A DNA stretch of 64,000 nt. Origin: Arthrobacter sp. B6. GTDB taxonomy: Bacteria > Actinomycetota > Actinomycetes > Actinomycetales > Micrococcaceae. This document shows positions 57,801 to 64,000 of this stretch, piece by piece. The notes below the pieces were generated by a model that was given only the letters and a program-made list of their open reading frames with translations, had not been told where the DNA came from and ran no database searches. Position numbers and translations under genes: made by a program. The stretch is taken from NCBI RefSeq assembly GCF_001663775.1, contig NZ_KV467168.1, positions 635,065 through 699,064 of the forward strand, given 5' to 3'. Every line of letters begins with the position of its first letter. The first letter of the stretch is position 1.

Positions 57801-58354
57801 AGGCTGGCCTGCGCGGCCCTGACGTTGTCCTCCGTATACCGGCCGATCAGGACCATAAAGAGCGGCACCAGCGGCACGGTCAGGACGATGACCACGGCAC
57901 TGACCCAGTCGGCGAACAGGATCCGTGCGCCGAGCAGCAGCGGGATGGCCGCGCAGTTCACCAGTGCGGGCAGGAACTGGGTGTAGTAGTTGTCCAGCGC
58001 ATCCAGGCCGCGGGTGGCCAGGACTGCCAGGCCGCCGTCGGCGGGGCCGGTGGCGCGGGCGCCGTTCCGCAGTGCCCGTGCGAGCAGTCGGGAGCGCAGC
58101 TCCTCCTTGATGCCCAGGGCGGCGCGGCGGGCAGCCACGCCCTGGGCCCAGACGGTCACGGACCGCAGGACGGCGCCGGCCAGTCCCCAGCCAAGGCCAT
58201 CCGCCGACGCGGGGTCCGCTGATGTGAGGCCGGCGAGCATGGAGGCGACTGCCTGCCCCATCAGGAGGAGGGACAGCGCCTTCAGTGCCGCCAGGAACCC
58301 CAGCCAGTAGATTGCCGAGCGGGTGACGGGACCGGGGGGAAGGCCTGGGCGCAC
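54845..58354 (-). CDS. cydDC: Fused CydD-CydC thiol ABC exporter for cytochrome bd assembly
   Basis: A 1169-residue single polypeptide made of two ABC exporter halves. The CydD half (residues ~1-560) has membrane helices, Walker A DGPSGTGKSTVLGVL, signature LSPGELRRVALARGL and Walker B VLLLDEPTAHLD. After a disordered linker with DHGA repeats (residues ~565-600), the CydC half follows with GPSGAGKSTLLSVL, LSGGERQRLAVARTL and VILLDEPTAHLD. CydDC exports cysteine/glutathione-type thiols and is needed for bd oxidase heme insertion. It starts at GTG 58354, 3 bp after the cydB stop. Confidence 0.93.
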   Translation of the reverse strand: MRPGLPPGPVTRSAIYWLGFLAALKALSLLLMGQAVASMLAGLTSADPASADGLGWGLAGAVLRSVTVWAQGVAARRAALGIKEELRSRLLARALRNGARATGPADGGLAVLATRGLDALDNYYTQFLPALVNCAAIPLLLGARILFADWVSAVVIVLTVPLVPLFMVLIGRYTEDNVRAAQASLSRLSAHMLELAKGLPVLVGLGRATAQRKALEEISEEYRSRTMGTLRTAFLSALALELIATISVAVVAVFIGVRLVHGDMPLEAGLLALILAPDCYLPLRELGTAHHASDDGRAALAEATAVTEAPEPTPLPAGKAEARRAEDDGGVPADAAAGWGVGVTGLTVTYAGRSAAAVGPLTFTAPPGRITALDGPSGTGKSTVLGVLAGTIGDGAGTAVTGRLSGLDRDSVAWVPQHPVMVQPTVLDEVVLYLAGGTAAAESDEAARECLAAAAAGHLAHKHPAELSPGELRRVALARGLARIRSGATVLLLDEPTAHLDGASAAQVEAAILALRGRTTVILVAHDARTRALADHLVPVSARGLTEPSTLASGTPAAPVTATDHGAERAAADHGAADHGAEDSGPDAAPAAPVVAGGPAASGNADVGKGPATGMLLARLLAPVGGQFAGAALVGTLAALFAVALAGLSGWLIIRASGQPPILYLLTAIVGVRFFGIGRAVLRYWERLLVHDAVFATLTRLRGRLWESLSRRALSLRRLLQGGNVLGSVINDVDTVRDMLPRVVLPPVTAAAVAASTLTATGLLVPAALPAVAAAAAASLLLAPAAALWADRHSATAEQGLRDGVLRRTAAALDARAELHANGVASRVLSDLAVDDRAATRASQRSAWAEGLGQAVTTAACGVAALASAVMAAPQVLDGSLAPATAAVIVLLQLALVEPYAAVTTAVRQFPAFRTVMRRIGRSGALDGAPSAASAHDGVARPAAREGGVPGLELEGVAAVWPGGDPVFTGVGAVAGPGRWLAVTGPSGAGKSTLLSVLLGFLPPATGRLWVTGRAAWCPQEAHLFDSTLRGNLLLGRPTAEAPEGADGEMSAALAAVGLSGLVARLPAGLDTRIGPGGSFLSGGERQRLAVARTLMTGAEVILLDEPTAHLDAEAGRAMLADLRSGLADRTVVLVTHNLADVHPMDDLLDLARPEVPGAVQRPRLVPAS

Positions 58355-58357
58355 GGC

Positions 58358-59407
58358 TCAGCCCTTGGTGGTGAAGGCTTTGGCGGCAACTGCCGGGAGG
58401 AAGCTGTGCGCCTCCGGGATGTCGGCTGCGCTGACCCGGCGGCGGAAGACCCAGTAGGTCCACGCCTGGTACGCGATGACCAGGGGCAGCCCTACCGCCG
58501 CCACGATGCTCATGAGCCCCAGCGTGTAGTCCGAGGACGAGGCGTTGGAAATGGTGAGGTTGAATTCCGGACTGAGGGTGGAGGGCAGGACAACGGGGAA
58601 AACCGCGCCGAAGATCGAGGCACTGCCCAAAACCAGGAAGGCTCCCAGGGCCGCAAACGCCCGTCCCTCGGATCCGTTGCAGGCCATGAACCAGGCAGCT
58701 GCTGCGGCCGCCACGGCAACGGCCACCGCCGCGAGGGTCCAGGGCTTGCCGGCCAGGACCTGGACGCTGACGGCCCAACCCGCCAGCGGCAAGAGCAGGA
58801 CCGGAAGCAGGCGGATGAACCAACTGCGCGCACGGTGCCGCACATCGCCGTCGGTCTTCAGGGCCAGGAAGGCCAGGGCGTGCAGGAGCGAGAAGCAGAC
58901 CACTGCCAGCCCACCAAGGACGGCGTACCAGCTGAACCACGCGAGCGGCCCGCCTTCACGGTCTCCGTTGGCGTTGAGCGGCAGCCCGGTGGTGGTGAGC
59001 GCCAGCGTGGCGCCCACGCCGAAGGCGGCCAGGAACGAACCCAGCGCGATGGCCCAGTCCCAGCGGGCGCGCCAGCTGTCGGTGTCCACCTTGCCGCGGT
59101 ACTCGAAGGCCACCGCACGGAAGATGAGCGCGACAAGGACCACCAGCAGCGGGAGGTACAGGGCGGAGAACAGGGAGGCGTACCAGAGCGGGAAGGCGGC
59201 AAAGGTTGCCCCGGCGGCTGTCAGCAGCCAGACCTCGTTGCCGTCCCACACCGGACCGATCGTGTTCAGCAGCACCCGGCGTTCGGTGTTGTTCCGGGCG
59301 AAGAGCTTCATGAGCATCCCCACGCCGAGGTCGAAACCCTCCAGGAAGAGGTATCCCGTCCACAGCACCGCGATGGCGATGAACCAGATGGTGGGCAGCA
59401 GTTCCAT
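58358..59407 (-). CDS. cydB: Cytochrome bd ubiquinol/menaquinol oxidase subunit II
   Basis: A 349-residue membrane protein with about 8-9 helices. The N-terminus ELLPTIWFIAIAVLWTGYLFLEGFDLGVGMLM is characteristic of CydB, as are IGPVWDGNEVWLLTAAGATFAAFP and YRGKVDTDSWRARWDWA. With CydA it forms the high-affinity, proton-non-pumping quinol oxidase. The gene lies 18 bp after cydA and 3 bp before cydDC, so the operon order is cydA-cydB-cydDC. Confidence 0.95.
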   Translation of the reverse strand: MELLPTIWFIAIAVLWTGYLFLEGFDLGVGMLMKLFARNNTERRVLLNTIGPVWDGNEVWLLTAAGATFAAFPLWYASLFSALYLPLLVVLVALIFRAVAFEYRGKVDTDSWRARWDWAIALGSFLAAFGVGATLALTTTGLPLNANGDREGGPLAWFSWYAVLGGLAVVCFSLLHALAFLALKTDGDVRHRARSWFIRLLPVLLLPLAGWAVSVQVLAGKPWTLAAVAVAVAAAAAAWFMACNGSEGRAFAALGAFLVLGSASIFGAVFPVVLPSTLSPEFNLTISNASSSDYTLGLMSIVAAVGLPLVIAYQAWTYWVFRRRVSAADIPEAHSFLPAVAAKAFTTKG

Positions 59408-59425
59408 TCGAAGCTTCCTCTGCTC

Positions 59426-61030
59426 TTAGTAGGCGAATGCCAGGACGTCGTCGGCGGGCTTGCCGGTCCCCGGGCCGCCATTGCCGCCCGGGGTGGCGTC
59501 CTCGTTCTCGTCCACCGGGGCGTGGGCCAGTTCAGGCATGGCCGAGACGATGCCGCCGCGGATGTACTTGACCAGCAGCTTGACTTCGACAACCAGCAGC
59601 AGCGCGTAGACGGTTGTCAATACCACCAGCGAAGTCAGCAGTTCCCCGGCCGACACCCCCGGCGAGACGGCGGCGGCAGTGAACATAAACACCTGGTCGA
59701 TGCCGTTCAGGTCCGGATTGGGGGCCACCACAAACGGCTGCCGGCCCATCTCCGTGAAGATCCACCCGGCCGCGTTGGCGCCAAACGGTGCCAGGATGCC
59801 AAAGACGGCCAGCCGCATCAGCCATGGGGACGCGGGAACGGTGCCTTTGCGGGTCACCCACAACGCAACCAGGGCTGCCAGCGCCGCGAGTCCGCCGAAC
59901 CCGATCATCATCCGGAACCCCCAGTAGGTGACTTCCATGACGGGAACGTACTGGATCTCCTGGCCGGCGCGTTCGCCATAGATCGGGTTGTCCGGCAGGT
60001 GGGTGCCGTAGTCGGCTTTGTACTGGCCCAGCAGGCTGTTGACCCCCTGTACCTCGGTGGTGAAGTCACCCTTGGCGAGGAAGGAGAGGATGCCCGGGAC
60101 TTCGATCAGCGCCACGATGTCATCGCAGTTCTGGGACCCGAGGTTGCCGATGCTCAGCACCGAGAACCCGGTGCCGTCGTGGCAGGCGGCTTCCGCTGCC
60201 GCCATCTTCATGGGCTGCTGCTCAAACATCAGCTTGCCCTGCAGGTCGCCGGTGAGGGCGGTGCCGGCGAAGGAAATCATGGCGACGACGGCGCCGATCC
60301 GAAGGGAGCGGATCCAGACTGTGTGGTCGGCCCGGTCACGGCCGGGAATGCCTGCCTCGCCCGGTACAACGTTGCCGTTGGCGTCCACAGTGTCGATGCC
60401 GTCACGGCGGCGGCGCCAGAGGTGGTACCAGGCGATGCCCAGCAGGAAGCCCCCGGCCACTGCCAGCGCCCCCATCAGGGTGTGCGGGACGGCAACAAGG
60501 GCGGTGTTGTTGGTGAACACCGCCCAGGCGTCGGTCATGACCGGCCTGCCGTTGATCATCTCGACGCCCACGGGGTGCTGCATCCAGCTGTTGGCCACGA
60601 TGATGAAGTACGCGGAGAACAGGGAGCCCACCACGGCGATCCAAAGGCAGGCCAGATGGATGCCGGGCTTGAGCTGCTTCCAGCCGAAGATCCAGAGCCC
60701 CAGGAACGTGGATTCCACAAAGAAGGCAAGCAGTGCCTCCAGTGCCAGCGGAGCGCCGAACACGTCGCCCACGAATCGGCTGTATTCGCTCCAGGCCATG
60801 CCGAACTGGAACTCCTGGACGATGCCGGTGGCCACACCCATGATGAAGTTGATCAGGAAAAGCTTGCCCCAGAACTTGGTCATCCGCAGGTACTCCTGCT
60901 TGCCCGTGCGGTGCCACATCGTCTGCATAATGGCCACCACAAGGCCCAGCCCGATGGTCAGCGGCACCATCATGAAGTGGTAGACGGTGGTGATGCCGAA
61001 TTGCCAGCGTGCGATTTCCAAGGCGTCCAA
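59426..61030 (-). CDS. cydA: Cytochrome bd oxidase subunit I
   Basis: A 534-residue subunit with about 9 helices and the heme b/d sites. Diagnostic segments are LEIARWQFGITTVYHFMMVPLTIGLGLVVAIMQTMW (proximal heme His), GVATGIVQEFQFGMAWSEYSRFVGDVFG, EMINGRPVMTDAWAVFTN and VPHTLMGALAVAGGF. The Q-loop is of intermediate length. A TTG at 61030 is chosen because AGTAGGGA is 6 nt upstream and DALEIARWQFG is the usual CydA N-terminus; TTG 61054 is an alternative. Two BlaI-type operators lie 31-70 bp upstream. Confidence 0.95.
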   Translation of the reverse strand: MDALEIARWQFGITTVYHFMMVPLTIGLGLVVAIMQTMWHRTGKQEYLRMTKFWGKLFLINFIMGVATGIVQEFQFGMAWSEYSRFVGDVFGAPLALEALLAFFVESTFLGLWIFGWKQLKPGIHLACLWIAVVGSLFSAYFIIVANSWMQHPVGVEMINGRPVMTDAWAVFTNNTALVAVPHTLMGALAVAGGFLLGIAWYHLWRRRRDGIDTVDANGNVVPGEAGIPGRDRADHTVWIRSLRIGAVVAMISFAGTALTGDLQGKLMFEQQPMKMAAAEAACHDGTGFSVLSIGNLGSQNCDDIVALIEVPGILSFLAKGDFTTEVQGVNSLLGQYKADYGTHLPDNPIYGERAGQEIQYVPVMEVTYWGFRMMIGFGGLAALAALVALWVTRKGTVPASPWLMRLAVFGILAPFGANAAGWIFTEMGRQPFVVAPNPDLNGIDQVFMFTAAAVSPGVSAGELLTSLVVLTTVYALLLVVEVKLLVKYIRGGIVSAMPELAHAPVDENEDATPGGNGGPGTGKPADDVLAFAY

Positions 61031-61060
61031 GGCAGTCCCTACTGTTGTCGGGTTCAACTC

Positions 61061-61077
61061 TTCTACGTTCAGTAGAA
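61061..61077. promoter_or_regulatory. BlaI-type operator 1
   Basis: TTCTAC-GTTCA-GTAGAA, a perfect 6-5-6 dyad centred at 61069. It sits 31 bp upstream of the cydA start, inside the likely transcript or promoter of the minus-strand cyd operon. Confidence 0.8.
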
Positions 61078-61083
61078 CTTGAC

Positions 61084-61100
61084 TTCTACCGAGTGTAGAA
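61084..61100. promoter_or_regulatory. BlaI-type operator 2
   Basis: TTCTAC-CGAGT-GTAGAA, a perfect 6-5-6 dyad centred at 61092, 23 bp from operator 1 (about two helical turns). Tandem placement fits cooperative binding of dimers in front of cydA. Confidence 0.8.
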
Positions 61101-61173
61101 CAAATCCGCCCGGCACTGTAAACCGACAGATCCCTCAATACGGCCGGCCTGAAGGGCTGCGCCGCGCCCACTG

Positions 61174-61190
61174 TTCTACTTGACGTAGAA
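61174..61190. promoter_or_regulatory. BlaI-type operator 3
   Basis: TTCTAC-TTGAC-GTAGAA, a perfect 6-5-6 dyad centred at 61182. It overlaps a TTGACG -35-like hexamer (61180-61185) on the plus strand, about 100 bp before the blaI-like gene. This suggests negative autoregulation. Confidence 0.78.
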
Positions 61191-61290
61191 AGTGACGCCA
61201 AAACGGGGTAAATTTGTATCTGTAGTGTTCAGCTGTTGTCACCCGGGCCTGCAGGCCCGACGGTGCGGGGAATCAAAGGATGTATGGGAA

Positions 61291-61677
61291 ATGGCTAGTC
61301 TTGGCGAACTGGAACGGGCAGTGATGGATCTGCTCTGGGCGGGCCATGAAGCAGCCACGGCAAACACCCTGCGCGATCTGCTGGCGCAAAGCACTGAGGC
61401 CACGGGCGGCGCTGCGGGACATGAGGGCAAGGAACTGGCCGTCACCACCGTGCTTACTGTGCTCTCACGGCTGGAGAAGAAAGGCCTCGTTGAGCGGGAG
61501 CGCGGCACCAGGCCGCACCGCTACCAGGCTGTCTCCAGCCGGGAAGACCACACCGCCGAGCTCATGCATGAGGTACTGGGGTCCGCCCCTGACCGGGAAG
61601 CTGTACTGGCGAGGTTCATCGGGTCCGTGACCGAAAGTGAAGCCGAAACACTGCGCAAACTGCTCGGCCACATTTAG
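61291..61677 (+). CDS. blaI: BlaI/MecI/CopY-family transcriptional repressor
   Basis: A 128-residue winged-helix protein of the penicillinase-repressor family. The N-terminal SLGELERAVMDLLWAGHEAATANTLRDLL and recognition helix region AVTTVLTVLSRLEKKGLVERERG are diagnostic, with a C-terminal dimerisation helix (SVTESEAETLRKLLGH). AAAGGA lies 10 nt before ATG 61291. It pairs with the M56 peptidase gene 6 bp downstream. The three TTCTAC-N5-GTAGAA sites in the divergent region make it the likely repressor of both itself and the cyd operon. No beta-lactamase gene is in the window. Confidence 0.92.
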   Translation: MASLGELERAVMDLLWAGHEAATANTLRDLLAQSTEATGGAAGHEGKELAVTTVLTVLSRLEKKGLVERERGTRPHRYQAVSSREDHTAELMHEVLGSAPDREAVLARFIGSVTESEAETLRKLLGHI

Positions 61678-61683
61678 CGGGCC

Positions 61684-62679
61684 ATGTTCTGGACCTCGTA
61701 CCTGCTGGCGGTCCTAGCGATAGTCCTGGCGTGGCCGGTGCCTATCTTCCTCTCACGCGCCCAATGGCCGGCCCGGTCACCTTTTACCGCGATGCTCCTG
61801 TGGCAGGCCATCGCCCTGGCGGGCGGGCTCTCCATGATCGGCGCGATGCTGGTGTACGGGCTGGAACCGATTGGCGAGAACCTGATCGCCGGACTGCGGG
61901 CACTGGCCGGCATGGTGCTCTTTAATGCACCCACCACTGCGCTCGGCTTCTGGCACCTATTTGCGCTTTCCGCCGCGGCCCTGCTGACCGCGCACCTGGT
62001 ATTCACCCTGCTGCTCACGTACTACCGAATCGAGCGGCAGCGTCGCCGGCACCGCGAACTGCTGGCGCTGCTGGCCTCACCGTCCACGCAGGGGGCGGGA
62101 ACAGTCGTTATCAGCCATGACTCGCCGGTGGCGTACTGCCTGCCGGGCGGCGCACGCTCGGTCACTGTCCTGTCCGACGGCCTGATGGCGGCCCTCGAAC
62201 CAGCCGAGCTGCGGGCCGTCCTGATCCATGAAAACGCCCATCTCAGCCAGCGCCACCATCTCCTGCTCTGGGCATTCGCTGCGTGGCGCCAGGCACTCCC
62301 CTGGCTGCCCACCACGCGGCTCGCGCAGGAGTCCGTGAACGCGCTGATCGAGATGCTGGCCGATGACGTCGCGCTGAAAACAGAGAGCAAAGCAACCCTG
62401 ATTAAGGCCATAGCCATTGTGGCCAGTGGGTCAGCCGCGGCAGGACCGGGGGCTGACTTCCAGCCGGCCGGCCAGACCGGCTTGGCCCTCGATGGCCTCG
62501 AAACCGCCGCAGGCGTCACCGGGGCCGATTCGGCGCGGACCACCGCATCCAGGGTCAGCAGGCTGCTCTCGCCGCGGCCGCAACTCCCGGCTGCACTGCG
62601 TGGAAGTGTCGTGGCAGGCTGCGTCCTGCTCCTGGCCCTCCCGACGGCATTGCTGATCGTGCCCGGCCTGCTGGGCTGA
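61684..62679 (+). CDS. M56 (BlaR1-type) membrane metallopeptidase without a sensor domain
   Basis: A 331-residue membrane protein with about 4 helices (residues ~1-25, 35-60, 85-120, 295-325). The gluzincin motif HENAH lies in AVLIHENAHLSQRHHLL near residue 185, with downstream Glu in IEMLADDVALK. Unlike staphylococcal BlaR1 (~585 residues) it has no C-terminal penicillin-binding domain, so the signal it senses is unknown. By analogy it would cleave or inactivate the adjacent BlaI-like repressor. It ends before an 18-bp hairpin. Confidence 0.88.
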   Translation: MFWTSYLLAVLAIVLAWPVPIFLSRAQWPARSPFTAMLLWQAIALAGGLSMIGAMLVYGLEPIGENLIAGLRALAGMVLFNAPTTALGFWHLFALSAAALLTAHLVFTLLLTYYRIERQRRRHRELLALLASPSTQGAGTVVISHDSPVAYCLPGGARSVTVLSDGLMAALEPAELRAVLIHENAHLSQRHHLLLWAFAAWRQALPWLPTTRLAQESVNALIEMLADDVALKTESKATLIKAIAIVASGSAAAGPGADFQPAGQTGLALDGLETAAGVTGADSARTTASRVSRLLSPRPQLPAALRGSVVAGCVLLLALPTALLIVPGLLG

Positions 62680-62714
62680 GTCCAGCGGCAGCGGCCGGAT
62701 CTGCCCACCCCGTG

Positions 62715-62777
62715 GAGTTTTTGTCCAGATAACGGGACTTAGAGGGCTCCGAAGGCGCCTTATCTGGACAAAAACTC
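62715..62777. terminator. Inverted repeat between convergent genes (18-bp perfect arms)
   Basis: GAGTTTTTGTCCAGATAA (62715-62732) and its exact complement TTATCTGGACAAAAACTC (62760-62777) flank a 27-nt loop containing GGCGCC. It lies between the M56 gene stop (62679) and the parE stop (62846). The internal T5/A5 tracts could serve as termination sites in either direction. Confidence 0.8.
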
Positions 62778-62845
62778 AGGAGGAAGAGGCGATCCTGGCG
62801 CGGACCTTCCCTTGGCGCTGTGACTGCTTCAGCGGGCCCCCGCCG

Positions 62846-64000
62846 TCAGGCGTCGATCCGCTCCCGGTCCAGGCTTGCTGCGCCAGCGATAATGAAGTCC
62901 TTCCGCGGTGCGACGTCAGAGCCCATCAGCAGGTCGAAAGTGTCCTCGGCCTGCTTGGCGTTTTCAATCCCCACCTTCCGCAAGGTCCGGTGCCGCGGAT
63001 CCATGGTGGTTTCCGCCAGTTGCTCCGCATCCATTTCGCCCAGGCCCTTGTAGCGCTGGATGGGTTCCTTATAGCGTTTGCCCTCTTTGGCGAGCCGGTT
63101 CAGGAGAGTGTGCAGCTCGGCTTCCGAGTAGGTGTAAATCATCTCGTTGGCCTTCTGGCCGGCGTTGATCACTTCAACGCGGTGCAGCGGGGGAACAGCG
63201 GCGAAGACGCGCCCCTCATCAATCATCGGCCGCATGTAACGGAAGAACAGGGTCAGCAGGAGCGTGCGGATGTGGGCGCCGTCAACGTCCGCGTCCGTCA
63301 TCAGGATGACCTTGCCGTAGCGGGCGGCGCTGATGTCGAAGCTGCGGCCCGACCCGGCACCCACCACCTGGATCAGGGCGGCGCACTCGGCGTTGGACAA
63401 CATGTCCCCCACGGAGGCCTTCTGGACGTTGAGGATCTTCCCGCGGATGGGAAGCAGTGCCTGGAAGTCTGAGGACCGTGCCAGCTTGGCTGTTCCCAAC
63501 GCAGAGTCGCCTTCGACGATAAACAGTTCGGAGCGGGCGACGTCGTCCGTGCGGCAGTCAGCAAGCTTGGTGGGCATCGAGGATGTCTCCAGCGCATTCT
63601 TGCGGCGCTGCGTTTCCTTGTGGACGCGGGCCGAAATGCGGGACTTCATCTCGCTGACGATCTTCTCGAGCAGCAGCGCCGACTGGGCCTTGTCATTACG
63701 GTTGGCGGAATTGAGCTTGGCGTTGATCTCCTGCTCCACCACCTTTGCCACAATGGCCCGCACGGCTGAGGTGCCGAGGATTTCCTTGGTCTGGCCCTCG
63801 AACTGGGGCTCGGCCAGGCGGACCGTCAAAACGGCGGTGAGGCCGGCGAAGATGTCGTCCTTCTCAATTTTGTCGTTTCCTGCTTTGAGCTTTCGGGCGT
63901 TGCTTTCAACCGCCTTGCGGAACGTCTTGACCAGCGCCTGTTCAAAGCCGGACTGGTGTGTCCCGCCCTTGGGGGTGGAGATGATGTTGACGAAGCTGCG
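62846..64000 (-). CDS. parE: DNA topoisomerase IV subunit B, 5' part beyond the window
   Basis: The C-terminal 384 residues of a GyrB/ParE-type subunit are visible; the frame continues past the right edge (RSFVNIISTPKGGTHQSGFEQAL). The TOPRIM domain has LFIVEGDSALGTAKLARSSD, PIRGKILNVQKAS and the DxD motif MTDADVDGAHIRTLLLTLFF. The C-terminus ends RYKGLGEMDAEQLAETTMDP, then a short tail (SLDRERIDA), lacking the large insertion of enterobacterial GyrB. Pairing with the nearby parC suggests topoisomerase IV. The ATPase domain and start codon are outside the window. Confidence 0.92.
   Translation of the reverse strand, partial: RSFVNIISTPKGGTHQSGFEQALVKTFRKAVESNARKLKAGNDKIEKDDIFAGLTAVLTVRLAEPQFEGQTKEILGTSAVRAIVAKVVEQEINAKLNSANRNDKAQSALLLEKIVSEMKSRISARVHKETQRRKNALETSSMPTKLADCRTDDVARSELFIVEGDSALGTAKLARSSDFQALLPIRGKILNVQKASVGDMLSNAECAALIQVVGAGSGRSFDISAARYGKVILMTDADVDGAHIRTLLLTLFFRYMRPMIDEGRVFAAVPPLHRVEVINAGQKANEMIYTYSEAELHTLLNRLAKEGKRYKEPIQRYKGLGEMDAEQLAETTMDPRHRTLRKVGIENAKQAEDTFDLLMGSDVAPRKDFIIAGAASLDRERIDA

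Noticed and set aside
56282..58222. 646-codon open frame antisense to the fused cydDC gene
   Set aside because: It overlaps intact Walker and signature motifs on the other strand and has no recognisable domain.
58406..61075. 889-codon open frame antisense to cydA and cydB
   Set aside because: Both strand-opposed genes are unmistakable cytochrome bd subunits. The antisense frame is low-complexity and has no domain.

Overview
The window is a high-GC, gene-dense actinobacterial chromosome segment. It is most consistent with the Arthrobacter/Pseudarthrobacter group (Micrococcaceae). Reasons: a mycothione reductase gene (mycothiol metabolism), SepH, many actinobacterial DUF families (DUF3000, DUF3159, DUF3710, DUF3093, DUF4193, DUF5998, DUF6421), frequent GTG/TTG starts, and the order RNA methyltransferase / KimA-like permease / two TrkA proteins / DUF3159 / OB-fold / DUF3710 / dut / DUF3093 / DUF4193 / sepH. 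That order parallels the Rv2689c-Rv2700 neighbourhood of Mycobacterium tuberculosis. No phage, IS element or CRISPR array was seen; this is core chromosome with some accessory genes.

Layout. 0-13.4 kb: tRNA-Gly(GCC) and tRNA-Val(GAC), a small Rv0909-like protein, a BenE-type transporter, zapE, a rhodanese-sufE-ybaK run, an alpha/beta hydrolase, msrB, a three-gene DUF6421-SDR-aldolase operon behind a structured leader, then DUF3000 and RNase D. 13.4-28.4 kb: a two-component system with its membrane partner, a fatty-acid oxidation pair (thiolase + FadB-like), an ECF vitamin-type transporter, mycothione reductase, nucleoside hydrolase, aldo/keto reductase and a DUF402 protein. 28.4-33.3 kb: dxs and acnA. 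33.4-43.6 kb: the potassium uptake and 'Rv2690-like' conserved block ending in sepH. 43.6-52.1 kb: tdk, a phosphodiesterase, DUF5998, a GNAT/acyl-CoA synthetase fusion, topoisomerase IV subunit A and a DinB-like protein. 52.1-64 kb: a double-GNAT protein, a Rox-like rifamycin monooxygenase, the cytochrome bd operon (cydA-cydB-fused cydDC), a BlaI/BlaR-type pair, and the 3' part of topoisomerase IV subunit B running off the right edge.

Three regulatory observations stand out. (1) A perfect 19-bp dyad, GGGGCTTGCGGCAAGCCCC, overlaps the -35 of the Rox-like flavin monooxygenase and matches, from memory, the published rifamycin-associated element (RAE). This points to a rifamycin-inducible resistance gene. 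(2) Three copies of TTCTAC-N5-GTAGAA lie between the divergent cydAB-cydDC operon and a blaI-blaR(M56) pair, suggesting that a BlaI-type repressor controls the cytochrome bd oxidase. (3) Three long, near-perfect hairpins (28, 23 and 18 bp stems, no T-tract) sit between convergent genes and look like bidirectional terminators or members of repeated hairpin families. Strong dyads also occur in front of the thiolase gene, acnA and the ECF S-component gene.

Limits: everything here was read by eye. Family names come from recognised motifs and synteny; no database or folding calculation was run. Start codons were chosen from ribosome-binding sites, overlap with neighbours and family N-termini. Long open frames antisense to real genes were discarded as GC-rich shadows.
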